From: Microcoleus vaginatus_C
Lineage (GTDB): Bacteria; Cyanobacteriota; Cyanobacteriia; Cyanobacteriales; Microcoleaceae
NCBI GenBank assembly: GCA_040004035.1
Contig: JAMPLN010000004.1
Reading direction: 5' to 3' (one strand)
DNA: 64,000 nucleotides
How positions within the stretch are numbered: the first letter of the stretch is position 1; each line of letters begins with the position of its first letter. Shown in pieces: positions 41,076 to 50,003 of the stretch. A model generated the notes under the pieces. The model was not told where the DNA came from. It saw only the letters and a program-made list of their open reading frames with translations, and ran no database searches. Made by a program: the position numbers and the translations under genes.

Positions 41076-43067
41076 TTATGCTTCCTCCTTAATCTTCTTT
41101 AAATAAGTGGAAATCGCCTCTGTAGCTAGTTGTGTAATCGGCTTGCCCTGACGGGCTGCTTCTTCCTTGAGCTCGTTGTAGATTTCATCGCGGACGCTAA
41201 TTCGACGGCGGACTTTGCCACCGCCAGCAGTGGCAGTCTCGTTTTCCTCGCCGTTACTAGACGTAACTTCTAATTCATTAATCTCAGTTGTCATCGAGTC
41301 AGCAGATTGGTAGTTGGTTACAAATTGACGGATAGATTCTAACCCGACGCGATCGCAAAAATTGCCAAAACTCTCGCTCAGTTGCCGTTTTTGCTTGAAA
41401 TAAACAAAAATCGGCTCCAGAAAAGCTTCAAAATCATTGACGTGCAGCTTTTCCTCAATTGGTTTTGCCAGCCGCGTTTGTTCGGGAGAACCGCCCAGCC
41501 AAATCTGGTAGGATTCCGGCGAACTCCCGACAAACCCCAATTCTGCCATATAAGGGCGGGCGCATCCATTGGGGCAACCAGTCATCCGCACCACCAAATG
41601 CTCGTCTTGCAAGCCAACTTTGGTCAAAAGCGCCCGAATCCGCTCTAAAATGCTCGGCATCACGCGCTCAGACTCGGTAATCGCCAGCCCGCAAGTCGGC
41701 ATTGCCGGACACGCCATCCCATAGCGCACCAATGGGTCGATCGCAGTTTCCCGCTGAATGCCGCATCGATCGAGTATTCCCTGAATTTCCTGTTTGATAT
41801 CCGGCGAAATATCGTAAATCAGCACGTTTTGGTGGGGCGTCGCCAATATAGGCAAGTTGTACTTCTGCACAATTTCCCGCAAAGCCGTTTTTAGTTGAAA
41901 TGAACCTTCATCCTTGATCCGGCCATTGTCCACGGAAATGCCGACAAACAGCTTGCCGTCTCCTTGTTCCTGCCAGCCCAAGAAATCAAAATACTTCCAC
42001 TCAGGCAGCGGTTTAAAGGCTTCTAGCGGCTTGCCAAAATATTCGGCTACTTTTTCGCGGAACCACTGTACGCCTTTGTCGTTAATCAGGTACTTCAGCC
42101 GCGCGTGCCGTCTGTCTGTGCGATCGCCGTAATCTCTTTGGGTTGCTACAATTGCCTTGACCAAATCGTAAACATCATCCTTGGCAACATAGCAAATCTC
42201 GTCAGCAACCCGCGCAAAAGTCTCTTCTTTATTGTGAGTGCGGCCCAAACCGCCGCCAGCAAACACGTCAAAACCTTGCAACTCGCCAGCTTCATTGGTA
42301 ATTACCACTAAGCTCAAATCCTGAGAGTACAAGTCAACTGAATTGTCTCCCGGCACGGTAACGGAACACTTGAACTTGCGCGGCATATAATGGCTGCCGT
42401 AAATCGGTTCTTCTTTGTCGTCGCTAAAGATTGTGCCGTTGCCGTTTTTCTGTCTCGCGGCCTTCACTGCGGGGTCTTCCTCGGCCGAAATAGCTTTTTC
42501 GCCGTCCAACCAAATTTCATAATAAGCACCGGTTTGCGGTGTCAGCAAATCGGCGACATTGTTAGCGTATTGCAGCGCATACTGGTATTCTGGGCGATTT
42601 TTGTACGGTGCTGGAGGCGCCATGATGTTGCGGTTCAAGTCGCCGCAAGCTCCCAAGGTTGACCCCATATTTTTAATAATTGAGGAAAACACTGCTTTAA
42701 GATTTTTTTTCAACACGCCGTGCAGTTGGAAACCTTGGCGCGTTGTGACGCGGAGCGTGTGGTTGCCGTATTCTTCAGATAGCTTGTCTAAGGCTAGGTA
42801 TAATTGCGGCGGAGTGAACCCGCCGGGATTGCGGGTGCGGAGCATGAACTGATAATCTTTTTCTTGTCCTTTAACTCGATTGTCGCGGTTGTCTTGCTGG
42901 TACGAGCCGTGAAATTTGAGAATCTGAAGCCCCTCTTCGGTGAAGTGGGTAGTTTCTTGTAACAGTTCAGTCGCAACGGGTTCTCGTAAATAGTTGCTGC
43001 GTTCTTTGAGACCTTCTGATTTAGAGGGCTTGCGCGCAACAGGGGTTGAAGTGGAAGATGTGATCAT
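41076..43067 (-). CDS. sir: Ferredoxin-dependent sulfite reductase with RHH-like C-terminal extension
   Basis: A 663-residue assimilatory sulfite reductase, reducing sulfite to sulfide with electrons from ferredoxin. Two nitrite/sulfite-reductase repeats are present. The cluster/siroheme cysteines are C453, C459, C498 and C502 (ACPAMPTCG and TGCPNGC). After the catalytic part (ends near residue 600) come a Glu/Thr-rich linker and about 45 residues, VRRRISVRDEIYNELKEEAA then GKPITQLATEAISTYLKK, that read as a ribbon-helix-helix DNA-binding fold. Divergent from crr7. Confidence 0.93.
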   Translation of the reverse strand: MITSSTSTPVARKPSKSEGLKERSNYLREPVATELLQETTHFTEEGLQILKFHGSYQQDNRDNRVKGQEKDYQFMLRTRNPGGFTPPQLYLALDKLSEEYGNHTLRVTTRQGFQLHGVLKKNLKAVFSSIIKNMGSTLGACGDLNRNIMAPPAPYKNRPEYQYALQYANNVADLLTPQTGAYYEIWLDGEKAISAEEDPAVKAARQKNGNGTIFSDDKEEPIYGSHYMPRKFKCSVTVPGDNSVDLYSQDLSLVVITNEAGELQGFDVFAGGGLGRTHNKEETFARVADEICYVAKDDVYDLVKAIVATQRDYGDRTDRRHARLKYLINDKGVQWFREKVAEYFGKPLEAFKPLPEWKYFDFLGWQEQGDGKLFVGISVDNGRIKDEGSFQLKTALREIVQKYNLPILATPHQNVLIYDISPDIKQEIQGILDRCGIQRETAIDPLVRYGMACPAMPTCGLAITESERVMPSILERIRALLTKVGLQDEHLVVRMTGCPNGCARPYMAELGFVGSSPESYQIWLGGSPEQTRLAKPIEEKLHVNDFEAFLEPIFVYFKQKRQLSESFGNFCDRVGLESIRQFVTNYQSADSMTTEINELEVTSSNGEENETATAGGGKVRRRISVRDEIYNELKEEAARQGKPITQLATEAISTYLKKIKEEA

Positions 43068-43365
43068 GGGAATGTATAGTGCCAGTTATAATTAGATACA
43101 GCCGATCGAATATTTCTTGAAATTTTGACACTTGACAAATTTGCACTTGACAAATCTCCTCAGAAATGCTGTGTCGGATATGTTGACAACTCGGTTAACA
43201 ACTCGGTTAACAAGTAAGTTAATAACGGTAATCCGCTAGGAATTCTGATGTTGTTCAATTGTAACACGATCGAGCCCGGCCTGAAAAATTGTAATTAAGA
43301 GTTTATACTTTCGATCGCTTAAGTGTACGAAACTTTAGAAATAATTAACCTCAACCTTTGAAACT
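43068..43365. promoter_or_regulatory. Divergent sir/crr7 intergenic region with TTGACA-type repeats
   Basis: About 300 bp with direct repeats ACTTGACAAATTTGC/ACTTGACAAATCTCC (43,130-43,160) and ACTCGGTTAACA units (43,189-43,215). TTGACA could serve as a -35 box for sir. No coding signal. The direct repeats may be regulator half-sites. Confidence 0.4.
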
Positions 43366-43614
43366 ATGTCACTGTATGACGAAGACACCTTTGTGGTCTT
43401 AGAAACAAACCAGTCAGAGCAGTTTTTGACTGCGGCGGAACTGTTAGAAAAGCTCAAAGCCGTATTAACCGAGGAACATGAAGATTTGCCGCAGGACGTG
43501 GATAAAATATCTGGGGTGGAAGCTCAAGCCAAGTATTTGATTGATACTTATTGTGAATTAGATGTCGGGCAGGGAAAATATTTGCAGTGGTATGCAGTAC
43601 GGTTAGAAAAGTAA
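43366..43614 (+). CDS. crr7: CRR7-like protein (NDH-1 complex assembly factor family)
   Basis: An 82-residue protein matching the family by MSLYDEDTFVVLETNQSEQF, AAELLEKLKAVL and YLQWYAVRLEK at the C-terminus. In plants CRR7 is needed for the chloroplast NADH-dehydrogenase-like complex. The cyanobacterial member has been linked to the same family but its role is less studied. No membrane segment. Repeats follow the gene. Confidence 0.75.
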   Translation: MSLYDEDTFVVLETNQSEQFLTAAELLEKLKAVLTEEHEDLPQDVDKISGVEAQAKYLIDTYCELDVGQGKYLQWYAVRLEK

Positions 43615-43616
43615 TT

Positions 43617-43770
43617 TTGGAAATAGGGCATCGCGCATAGGGCATTGGTTATTAGAACCAAAAAGTAACAAGTAACAAATAAAAAATAACAGGTAACAAG
43701 TAACACATAACCAATAACAACCAACTAATGCCCGATGCCCCATGCCCAATGCCCCATGCCCTATTCTTTC
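43617..43770. repeat. Tandem and inverted repeats between convergent genes
   Basis: AAATAGGGCATCGCGCATAGGGCATTGG near the left and CCCGATGCCCCATGCCC...CCATGCCCTATT at the right are inverted copies. Between them is a run of AGTAACA heptamers (AAGTAACAAGTAACAAATAAAAAATAACAGG...). This is typical filamentous-cyanobacterium repeat DNA. Confidence 0.65.
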
Positions 43771-43773
43771 TAA

Positions 43774-44154
43774 TTAATCTTCCAACTGTTGAACCGATGA
43801 TACTTCAACTGCGGTAACATCGATCGTACCGGGCGGTGTCAAGCGACTAAAATGACCTTCCTCTATTTTCAGAGGTTCGCCGCAGTTGGCACACTGAAAC
43901 TGAGTTTGATTTAAAGCTGTAAATTCGTACTGACAAACTGGACAGTTGTCCTCAATTAAATTGCGTTTCAGCCACCACTGAAGCGCGAAAAATGCGACCA
44001 CAGGCGTCAGCAACAAAAAAGCTAGTACAATCAACACTGATTTAACTATCCAACCCAAACCAATAGACACCAACAAACACGCGATGCCCAGCAGTATCAA
44101 CCAATTGCTAATACGGGGTAGGTTTAAAGAAATTTTGGGGGTGCCTTGGTTCAC
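43774..44154 (-). CDS. Small membrane protein with a zinc-ribbon motif
   Basis: A 126-residue protein. Residues about 17-60 form two hydrophobic helices. A CxxC...CxxC zinc ribbon (CPVCQYEF...CANCGEPL) follows at about residues 75-95, then a soluble tail. It begins with NQGTPKISLNLPRISNWLIL. The pattern is that of a conserved cyanobacterial small membrane protein. No function is known to me. The gene stands alone. Confidence 0.7.
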   Translation of the reverse strand: MNQGTPKISLNLPRISNWLILLGIACLLVSIGLGWIVKSVLIVLAFLLLTPVVAFFALQWWLKRNLIEDNCPVCQYEFTALNQTQFQCANCGEPLKIEEGHFSRLTPPGTIDVTAVEVSSVQQLED

Positions 44155-44272
44155 GGTGGTCTCCTTGGGTGTCTTTGCACGTAGGCATAACTCTATCCTA
44201 CTCAGAAAATCACGCAGTTGTTCGAGTTAATTTTCCCATCATACACGGAGAAACCGCTCTCTACGTTATAAG

Positions 44273-45442
44273 TTAATCAGAGTGAGAGGGTTGAAAAATT
44301 CCTTGTAAGGATTGACAAAGGGATTCAAAACTAAATCTTGCCAGGGTTTGTTCTCTCAACCAGTGGCGATCGCACCTTTTATCCTCTCCTCGCAGCATTT
44401 CCACACAAGCAACCGCTACTGCTGCTGCATCTCGGTGGGGAACTCGCCATCCCAGTTTACCATCTTGCAGCGGATCGGCCGACCCGTCCGCGTCTCCCGC
44501 GAGTACGGGTACTCCGCAAGACAGCGCTTCCAAATAAACTATACCGAAGCCTTCCTGGGAGGGCATTACATAAGCATCGGCCAACTGGTAATGTGCTGCT
44601 AAATTTTCTGTCGGTACAAAACCCGCAAATATTACTCTTTCGGTAACTCCCAAATCCTCAGCGAGTTTGGCTAATCTAGATCGATCGTCTCCGCGTCCAA
44701 TAACTAAGTATTTCACATTCGGAAAAGTTTCGGCTATTTGCGGCAAAGCTTGAATGGTGACATCGACGCCTTTGTAAATATCTGTCGATCGCAATCTGGC
44801 TACAGTCATCAATATTTTAGCACCAACCAGATTGTACTGCTCTAATAAATCCTGTGGCTTGTGCCCAGTCGTAAATATATTTTCATCTACCGTACAAGGC
44901 ACTATTTGGAACTTTTCAGGATTTAATTGGTTAATTTCGCAAGTGCGATCGCGCGTGTACCTGCTAATAGTCCAAATACTGTCAGCTTTACTCATTGCTG
45001 CTTGATATTTGGGCGGAAGCGGTTCCCACACTTCCTTGCCGTAAGTTAAAATAGTGTAGGGAATTCCCAAGGGTTGGCACAGAATTTGAATTAGCGGTGC
45101 GAGTTTGATGTGACCGCAAAAAACCCGCTGCGGTCGTTTTTGCAGCAAGCGACTTAGTAATACTTTAACAAACTTAAGACGACCCAAGCCGGGATTCTCG
45201 GTTTTGAGGTAATAAAATTTCAGATTTTTTGACTCGTAAGGATTGTTGCAGTCTGGGGAATCTCGCAACAGCAAAACTTCAGCTTGTGGCGGCGAGTTTG
45301 TCCCTGCGGTTATGGACAGGTAAGCTTTGAAAATGTCTTTAATGTAGGATTGAATGCCGCCTTCGCTGGCAAATATTTCTAGGAAACAGAACACGTAATT
45401 TGCCGATCGCATCTCAGATTTACCCATTAACAGCGCAGACAA
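44273..45442 (-). CDS. Glycosyltransferase family 4 (GT-B fold)
   Basis: A 389-residue glycosyltransferase. The C-terminal half carries the family 4 features: GAKILMTVARLRSTDIYKGVD, VKYLVIGRGDDRSRL, VIFAGFVPTENLAAHYQLADAYVMPSQEGFGIVYLEALSCGVPVLAGDADGS, with the EGFGIVYLEA retaining-type nucleotide-sugar site. Typical role: sugar transfer in polysaccharide or glycolipid assembly. No partner lies immediately beside it. The sugar and acceptor are not defined. Confidence 0.85.
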   Translation of the reverse strand: MSALLMGKSEMRSANYVFCFLEIFASEGGIQSYIKDIFKAYLSITAGTNSPPQAEVLLLRDSPDCNNPYESKNLKFYYLKTENPGLGRLKFVKVLLSRLLQKRPQRVFCGHIKLAPLIQILCQPLGIPYTILTYGKEVWEPLPPKYQAAMSKADSIWTISRYTRDRTCEINQLNPEKFQIVPCTVDENIFTTGHKPQDLLEQYNLVGAKILMTVARLRSTDIYKGVDVTIQALPQIAETFPNVKYLVIGRGDDRSRLAKLAEDLGVTERVIFAGFVPTENLAAHYQLADAYVMPSQEGFGIVYLEALSCGVPVLAGDADGSADPLQDGKLGWRVPHRDAAAVAVACVEMLRGEDKRCDRHWLREQTLARFSFESLCQSLQGIFQPSHSD

Positions 45443-46257
45443 TTATTGCAGTATAGTGATTTTGCCAAAAAGGGCGATCGCCATTGTCCATAGCTTTTAA
45501 ACCATGTCAAGATGACTGTAGTTGCAGGTTTTACAGCCAAATATTCGACTTATCTACTCTCACCGTTGATTTTGAGTGACTATCTGCTTTTTTACTAGGG
45601 CTTTTTAACGGGCTGCATTGGTGAGTGCGAGACTTTGTTTGCAGTTTACTATAATCTACCGTAATTGACTGTAAACTTAATGATTTTTTACAACATCCTA
45701 CCCCAAGTAAAATTTAAGATTTATTGAGTTGGTGCGGCGCGCCCGACCAGACTGAGGATTACCAGAGCGATGCCGATCGAGGATCTCGCATTTTTAGTTT
45801 GTGGTGAAAGTATGGTCTATCCAAAGATAGATATAGAGCCCGTATGTAACTGTTATCATCAGCAACATAGAGAGTTAAATTAAATATGACTCTGCCAGGT
45901 TTAAAAAACAACTTCTGAAAGATTTTGTCTAAAATATTCTCCTAAAATTTTCTCACGCCTTGCTAAAAAATAAATGCTCATAAAGCATTAAAAAAATTAA
46001 GAGTGTTGATTATTTTTGAATCTAGGAGAGAGATGCAATATTCATATCTTTTCCGTTTTTCAAAGTAGTCTAGCGAGCCGAGCGAGAAAGTTTCACGAGC
46101 AGAAAATAAACACGATCTCGTACAATCATGTACAAAGAAAAGCCGTTTACCTAAAACATTAGGTATTCGAGCTTAAACCTAACAAAAGCTAATGTTAGGT
46201 TGGCAACGTCATATTTACGAGCGACTCTCTCCAAACGAGCATTCATTGGAGTTTGAG
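45443..46257. promoter_or_regulatory. Long region upstream of rbsB
   Basis: About 815 bp with no convincing gene; the frame open from 46192 is probably leader, not coding. The left part is the divergent promoter side of the glycosyltransferase gene. The right part includes the operator-like palindromes at 46160-46201. A TGTACAATCATGTACA stretch lies at about 46,118-46,133 (palindromic TGTACA arms). Confidence 0.45.
46159..46201 (+). promoter_or_regulatory. Tandem operator-like palindromes upstream of rbsB
   Basis: ACCTAA-AACA-TTAGGT (from about 46159) and AACCTAACA (46176-46184) with its exact complement TGTTAGGTT (46193-46201, 8-nt spacer). Both share the half-site ACCTAA/TTAGGT. Such paired sites before a sugar-binding protein gene suggest a LacI- or GntR-type regulator, which is not encoded in this window. 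Confidence 0.45.
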
Positions 46258-47238
46258 GTGAAACGAGTAACGATCGCACTCAGTCTTTTTAGTCTACTCA
46301 GCAGCACTCTGGCAAGTTGCACCGCAGCTTCCCAGAACGCTCAAAACAGTATACAACCAAGCAGCTCCGAACTTTCATCAGTTGCTGTAGCAGTCCGCGA
46401 CCTCGGCAATCCATTCTTCGTACAAGTTGGCAAGGGCGCTGAGGCCGCAGCCAAGAAAATCGGCGGTGCAAACGTGAGGACAACTCTCGTTTCCAGCGGC
46501 GACGATTTAAATCAGCAATTTAATCAAATCGAAAACTTTATTGCCTCTAATGTCAGCATGATTGTACTCAATGCTGCGGACACCAAAGGCATTGCACCCG
46601 CTGTCGAAAAAGCCAAGCAAGCCGGAATTCCGATAATTGCAGTTGATACCGCCGCCGAGGGAGGCGTTGATGCCACAGTTACTTCAAATAACGTGCAAGC
46701 TGGCGAAGTAAGCTGTCAATATATAGCCGATCGCTTGAAAGGAAAAGGCAGCGTTGTGATTATCAACGGGCCTCCCGTCGCTTCAGTGGTCGAGCGAGTT
46801 CAGGGTTGCCAGAGTGTCTTCTCCAAATATCCCGATCTCAAAGTTCTTTCCAAAGATCAGAACGCAGAAGGCAGTCGCGATGGTGGGTTGAGAGTTATGA
46901 GCGATTTGCTTACTTCCTTCCCAAAAATTGATGCTGTTTTTGCAATTAATGACCCCTGTGCCATTGGTGCAGAATTAGCAGCCAAGCAAGCACAAAGGAG
47001 CGAGTTCTTCATTGTGGGAGTCGATGGTGCACCTGAAGCTTTAGATGCGCTCAAGCAGAACAACAGTTTATTTGTGGCTACAGCAGCTCAAGATCCATTT
47101 CGCATGGCAGCCAAGGCCGTTGAAGTCGGGAACGACATTCTCAAAGGAAAAAAGCCAGCCAATCCAAACATTCTGATTCCAGTCGCGCTGATTACTCGCG
47201 AAAACGTCAATCAACATAAAGGCTGGACAAGTGAATAA
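46258..47238 (+). CDS. rbsB: Ribose-type ABC transporter, substrate-binding lipoprotein
   Basis: About 326 residues from GTG at 46258, chosen because it gives a lipoprotein signal (VKRVTIALSLFSLL, lipobox LASC) and has GGAG about 6 nt upstream. The frame could also start at 46192, which would add 22 residues before the signal. Periplasmic-binding-protein type 1 features: AVAVRDLGNPFFVQVGKGAEAAAKK, VDTAAEGGVDATVTSNN, IINGPPVASVVERVQG and FAINDPCAIGAELAAK. It binds a sugar (ribose family) in the periplasm and delivers it to RbsC. First of rbsB-rbsA-rbsC. Confidence 0.88.
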   Translation: MKRVTIALSLFSLLSSTLASCTAASQNAQNSIQPSSSELSSVAVAVRDLGNPFFVQVGKGAEAAAKKIGGANVRTTLVSSGDDLNQQFNQIENFIASNVSMIVLNAADTKGIAPAVEKAKQAGIPIIAVDTAAEGGVDATVTSNNVQAGEVSCQYIADRLKGKGSVVIINGPPVASVVERVQGCQSVFSKYPDLKVLSKDQNAEGSRDGGLRVMSDLLTSFPKIDAVFAINDPCAIGAELAAKQAQRSEFFIVGVDGAPEALDALKQNNSLFVATAAQDPFRMAAKAVEVGNDILKGKKPANPNILIPVALITRENVNQHKGWTSE

Positions 47239-47412
47239 ACCAGGACTTACTGGCAACCGAGTTGTTTGTGAAATTACTTCTTTTTAGTAGTCATTCTGCT
47301 ATTGAGAGGAGTAAAGTGGGCCATGCGTACCTACAGATATACCTGCCGTTAATTCCACAAATTGATGGAGCCAACCTCGACTTGTAATTCGCCTAAAATT
47401 ACGGTATTTGCG

Positions 47413-48957
47413 ATGGTAAATAGCACTCAAGATTCAATTAAAACTAAGCCCGTCCTCGAAATGCAAGGTATTAAAAAAACCTTTAACGGTTTTGTAGCCT
47501 TGCACGATGTAAATATCACCGTTTACCCGGGCGAAGTCCACGCCCTCATGGGGGAAAACGGTGCGGGCAAAAGTACGCTGATGAAAATTCTGGCGGGAGC
47601 CTACATAGCCGATGCAGGCGAAATCAGAATTGACGGTCAAGCTGTTAAGATGACAGACCCCGCTCAAGCCAGAGATTTAGGGATAGCGATTATTTATCAA
47701 GAACTCAATCTTGCCCCCAATCTGACAGTTGCTGAAAACATTTTTATGGGCAGCGAGCTGAAGAAAGGAGGTACATTTTTAGACCAAGATGAAATGCGGC
47801 GCAAGGCATCTGAGGTCTTGAAAAACCTCGATGCAAATTTTGAGGCGGGAGACCTGGTTTCGACACTTTCAATTGCCGAACAGCAGCAAGTGGAAATAGC
47901 TAGGGCGCTCAAACACAATAGCCGAATCTTAGTGATGGACGAGCCGACGGCCGCGCTTTCAGAGCGGGAAACAGATAAGCTTTTTGAAGTGGTTCGCCGC
48001 TTGCGGAATGAGGGCATTGCTATTATTTATATCAGCCACAGAATGGCCGAAATTTATGCCCTTGCCGATCGCGTGAGCGTCATCCGAGATGGCGGGTATA
48101 TTGGCTCTCTTGAAAAGCACGAAATTTCGGCAGAGCGCCTGGTGGAAATGATGGTGGGTCGTTCTTTACAGGATTTGTACGAAAACAAGCATCAAATAAC
48201 ACCGGGTGCAGTAGTTCTTGAGGTAACAAATTTAAGCGACGGCCGCAAAGTAAAGCCTGCCACTTTTCAACTTCATGCGGGCGAAATTCTGGGTTTAGCT
48301 GGTTTAGTTGGCGCCGGCAGAACAGAACTTGCCCGCCTGATTTTTGGTGCAGATAGAAAGGTAAGCGGTGAAATAAAACTGGAAGGTCGTCCTCTCAATG
48401 TCTCGACACCCGATGAAGGAATGGCCGCCGGAATTGCTTACGTGCCAGAAGATCGCAAGGCTCTTGGACTATTTTTAGAGGCTAGTTCGGGTGAAAATAT
48501 CACCATGAATGTCCTCGATCGAGAAGCAAAAGCTGGCATTATTAACTCAAATTTTCTGTTGAAAATTGTCAATGATGCTATTAATAATTTGCAGATTCGC
48601 CTTGCAAGCCCGAGCATCAGGGCAATGGATCTTTCTGGGGGGAATCAGCAGAAGTTGCTGCTAGCCCGTTGGTTGGCTATCAACCCAAAGGTACTTTTGC
48701 TAGATGAACCGACGCGGGGTGTGGACATTGGCGCAAAAAGCGAAATTTATCGAATTATTAGCGATTTGGCAGCCAAAGGTGTAGCTATTTTGATGATTTC
48801 CAGCGAACTGCCGGAAATTGTGGGAATGAGCGATCGCGTCTTAGTGATGCGAGCAGGAAGCCTCGTCGGTGAAGTAGGCGGATCGACTGGGGAAAAGATT
48901 ACGCAAGAAAACATTATGGCTTATGCCACTGGTGCAAAAGAGGTAGTAAAATCATGA
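47413..48957 (+). CDS. rbsA: Ribose-type ABC transporter, double ATP-binding protein
   Basis: About 514 residues from ATG at 47413. The frame is open to an earlier start at 47362, but the extra 17 residues have no family match. It has two ABC domains: Walker A GENGAGKST with Walker B ILVMDEPTAALS and signature LSIAEQQQVEIARAL in the first; the second has the degenerate GLVGAGRTELARL and signature LSGGNQQKLLLARWL with LLLDEPTRGVDIGA. It powers uptake through RbsC. The stop overlaps the rbsC start (ATGA), so translation is coupled. Confidence 0.93.
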   Translation: MVNSTQDSIKTKPVLEMQGIKKTFNGFVALHDVNITVYPGEVHALMGENGAGKSTLMKILAGAYIADAGEIRIDGQAVKMTDPAQARDLGIAIIYQELNLAPNLTVAENIFMGSELKKGGTFLDQDEMRRKASEVLKNLDANFEAGDLVSTLSIAEQQQVEIARALKHNSRILVMDEPTAALSERETDKLFEVVRRLRNEGIAIIYISHRMAEIYALADRVSVIRDGGYIGSLEKHEISAERLVEMMVGRSLQDLYENKHQITPGAVVLEVTNLSDGRKVKPATFQLHAGEILGLAGLVGAGRTELARLIFGADRKVSGEIKLEGRPLNVSTPDEGMAAGIAYVPEDRKALGLFLEASSGENITMNVLDREAKAGIINSNFLLKIVNDAINNLQIRLASPSIRAMDLSGGNQQKLLLARWLAINPKVLLLDEPTRGVDIGAKSEIYRIISDLAAKGVAILMISSELPEIVGMSDRVLVMRAGSLVGEVGGSTGEKITQENIMAYATGAKEVVKS

Positions 48958-49958
48958 GTCAAACGCAAACAAAAACCAGCAGAAATTCAGGGGGCGATCG
49001 GCAGAAAGCAAGTAAAGCTCAAGCTTGGAAAAACTTTATCCAAGTTGCCGGTATCCTGCCGATTTTGCTTGCCATCTGTGTAATTTTTTCCCTGGTAACG
49101 CCCAACTTTCTTTCATTAGGAAATTTGATCAATGTCATTCGGCAAGCCTCGATCAATATTGTCCTAGCTACCGGCATGACTTTTGTGATTTTGACGGGCG
49201 GAATTGACCTTTCAGTAGGGTCAATTTTGGGCGTGACGGCAGTTGTCGGGGTGCTGGTTTCCTTAGTTCCAGGTCTGGGTTGGTTTGCCGTACCGGCTGC
49301 GTTAATAGCCGGAGTCTTTTTGGGATTGCTTAACGGCTCGCTAGTTGCCTATTTAGGTTTGCCTCCGTTCATCGTCACCCTCGGTTCTTACACAGCTTTG
49401 CGGGGAGTTGCTTATTTAGTAGCTAACGGCACTACCGTTATCAATAGAAATTTGAATTTTGCTTGGGTAGGTAACAATTATCTCGGCCCAATTCCCTGGT
49501 TAGTTGTTATCGCTTTCCTCGCAGTTTTAGCGAGTTGGTTTGTCTTGCGGCGGACGGTTCTAGGGAGGCATATTTACGCCGTGGGAGGCAACATTCGGGC
49601 AGCACGATTGACAGGTATTAAGGTGAGTCGGGTGCTGTTATTTGTCTATGGCGTGAGCGGGTTGCTTTCTGGTTTAGGTGGAATTATGAGCGCCTCGCGC
49701 CTCTACAGTGCGACGGGGATGTTGGGGCAAGGCTACGAATTAGATGCGATCGCTGCTGTAATTTTGGGAGGTACGAGTTTCACAGGTGGAATTGGTACTA
49801 TTTGGGGTACTTTGCTCGGGGCTTTAATTATTGCCCTGCTCAACAATGGACTAACTCTCATGAATGTGTCTTTCTTCTGGCAGTTAGTTGTGAAAGGTCT
49901 GGTGATAATTATCGCAGTGACGATTGACAAAGTTCGCACCGGTTCAAGCGCAGCGTAA
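48954..49958 (+). CDS. rbsC: Ribose-type ABC transporter, permease
   Basis: A 334-residue membrane permease with 8-10 helices. Family motifs: ATGMTFVILTGGIDLSVGSILG, GLPPFIVTLGSYTALRGVAYL, YAVGGNIRAARLTGIKV and AAVILGGTSFTGGIGTIWGTLLGALI. It overlaps rbsA by 4 nt. It carries the sugar from the binding protein across the cytoplasmic membrane. The N-terminal 35 residues are cytoplasmic. Confidence 0.93.
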   Translation: MSQTQTKTSRNSGGDRQKASKAQAWKNFIQVAGILPILLAICVIFSLVTPNFLSLGNLINVIRQASINIVLATGMTFVILTGGIDLSVGSILGVTAVVGVLVSLVPGLGWFAVPAALIAGVFLGLLNGSLVAYLGLPPFIVTLGSYTALRGVAYLVANGTTVINRNLNFAWVGNNYLGPIPWLVVIAFLAVLASWFVLRRTVLGRHIYAVGGNIRAARLTGIKVSRVLLFVYGVSGLLSGLGGIMSASRLYSATGMLGQGYELDAIAAVILGGTSFTGGIGTIWGTLLGALIIALLNNGLTLMNVSFFWQLVVKGLVIIIAVTIDKVRTGSSAA

Positions 49959-50003
49959 TATTGCTAATTCGGTTGATCGGTTCCTTATGCGGAGCTTCGT
50001 CAT

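Noticed and set aside
43617..43770. Possible CRISPR array
   Set aside because: The repeats are 7-bp units and G/C-box palindromes without spacers of constant length, so not a CRISPR array. The same applies to the other heptamer tracts.
46192..46257. Start of rbsB at 46192
   Set aside because: It would put 22 residues before the lipoprotein signal. The GTG at 46258 has a ribosome binding site and the correct signal.
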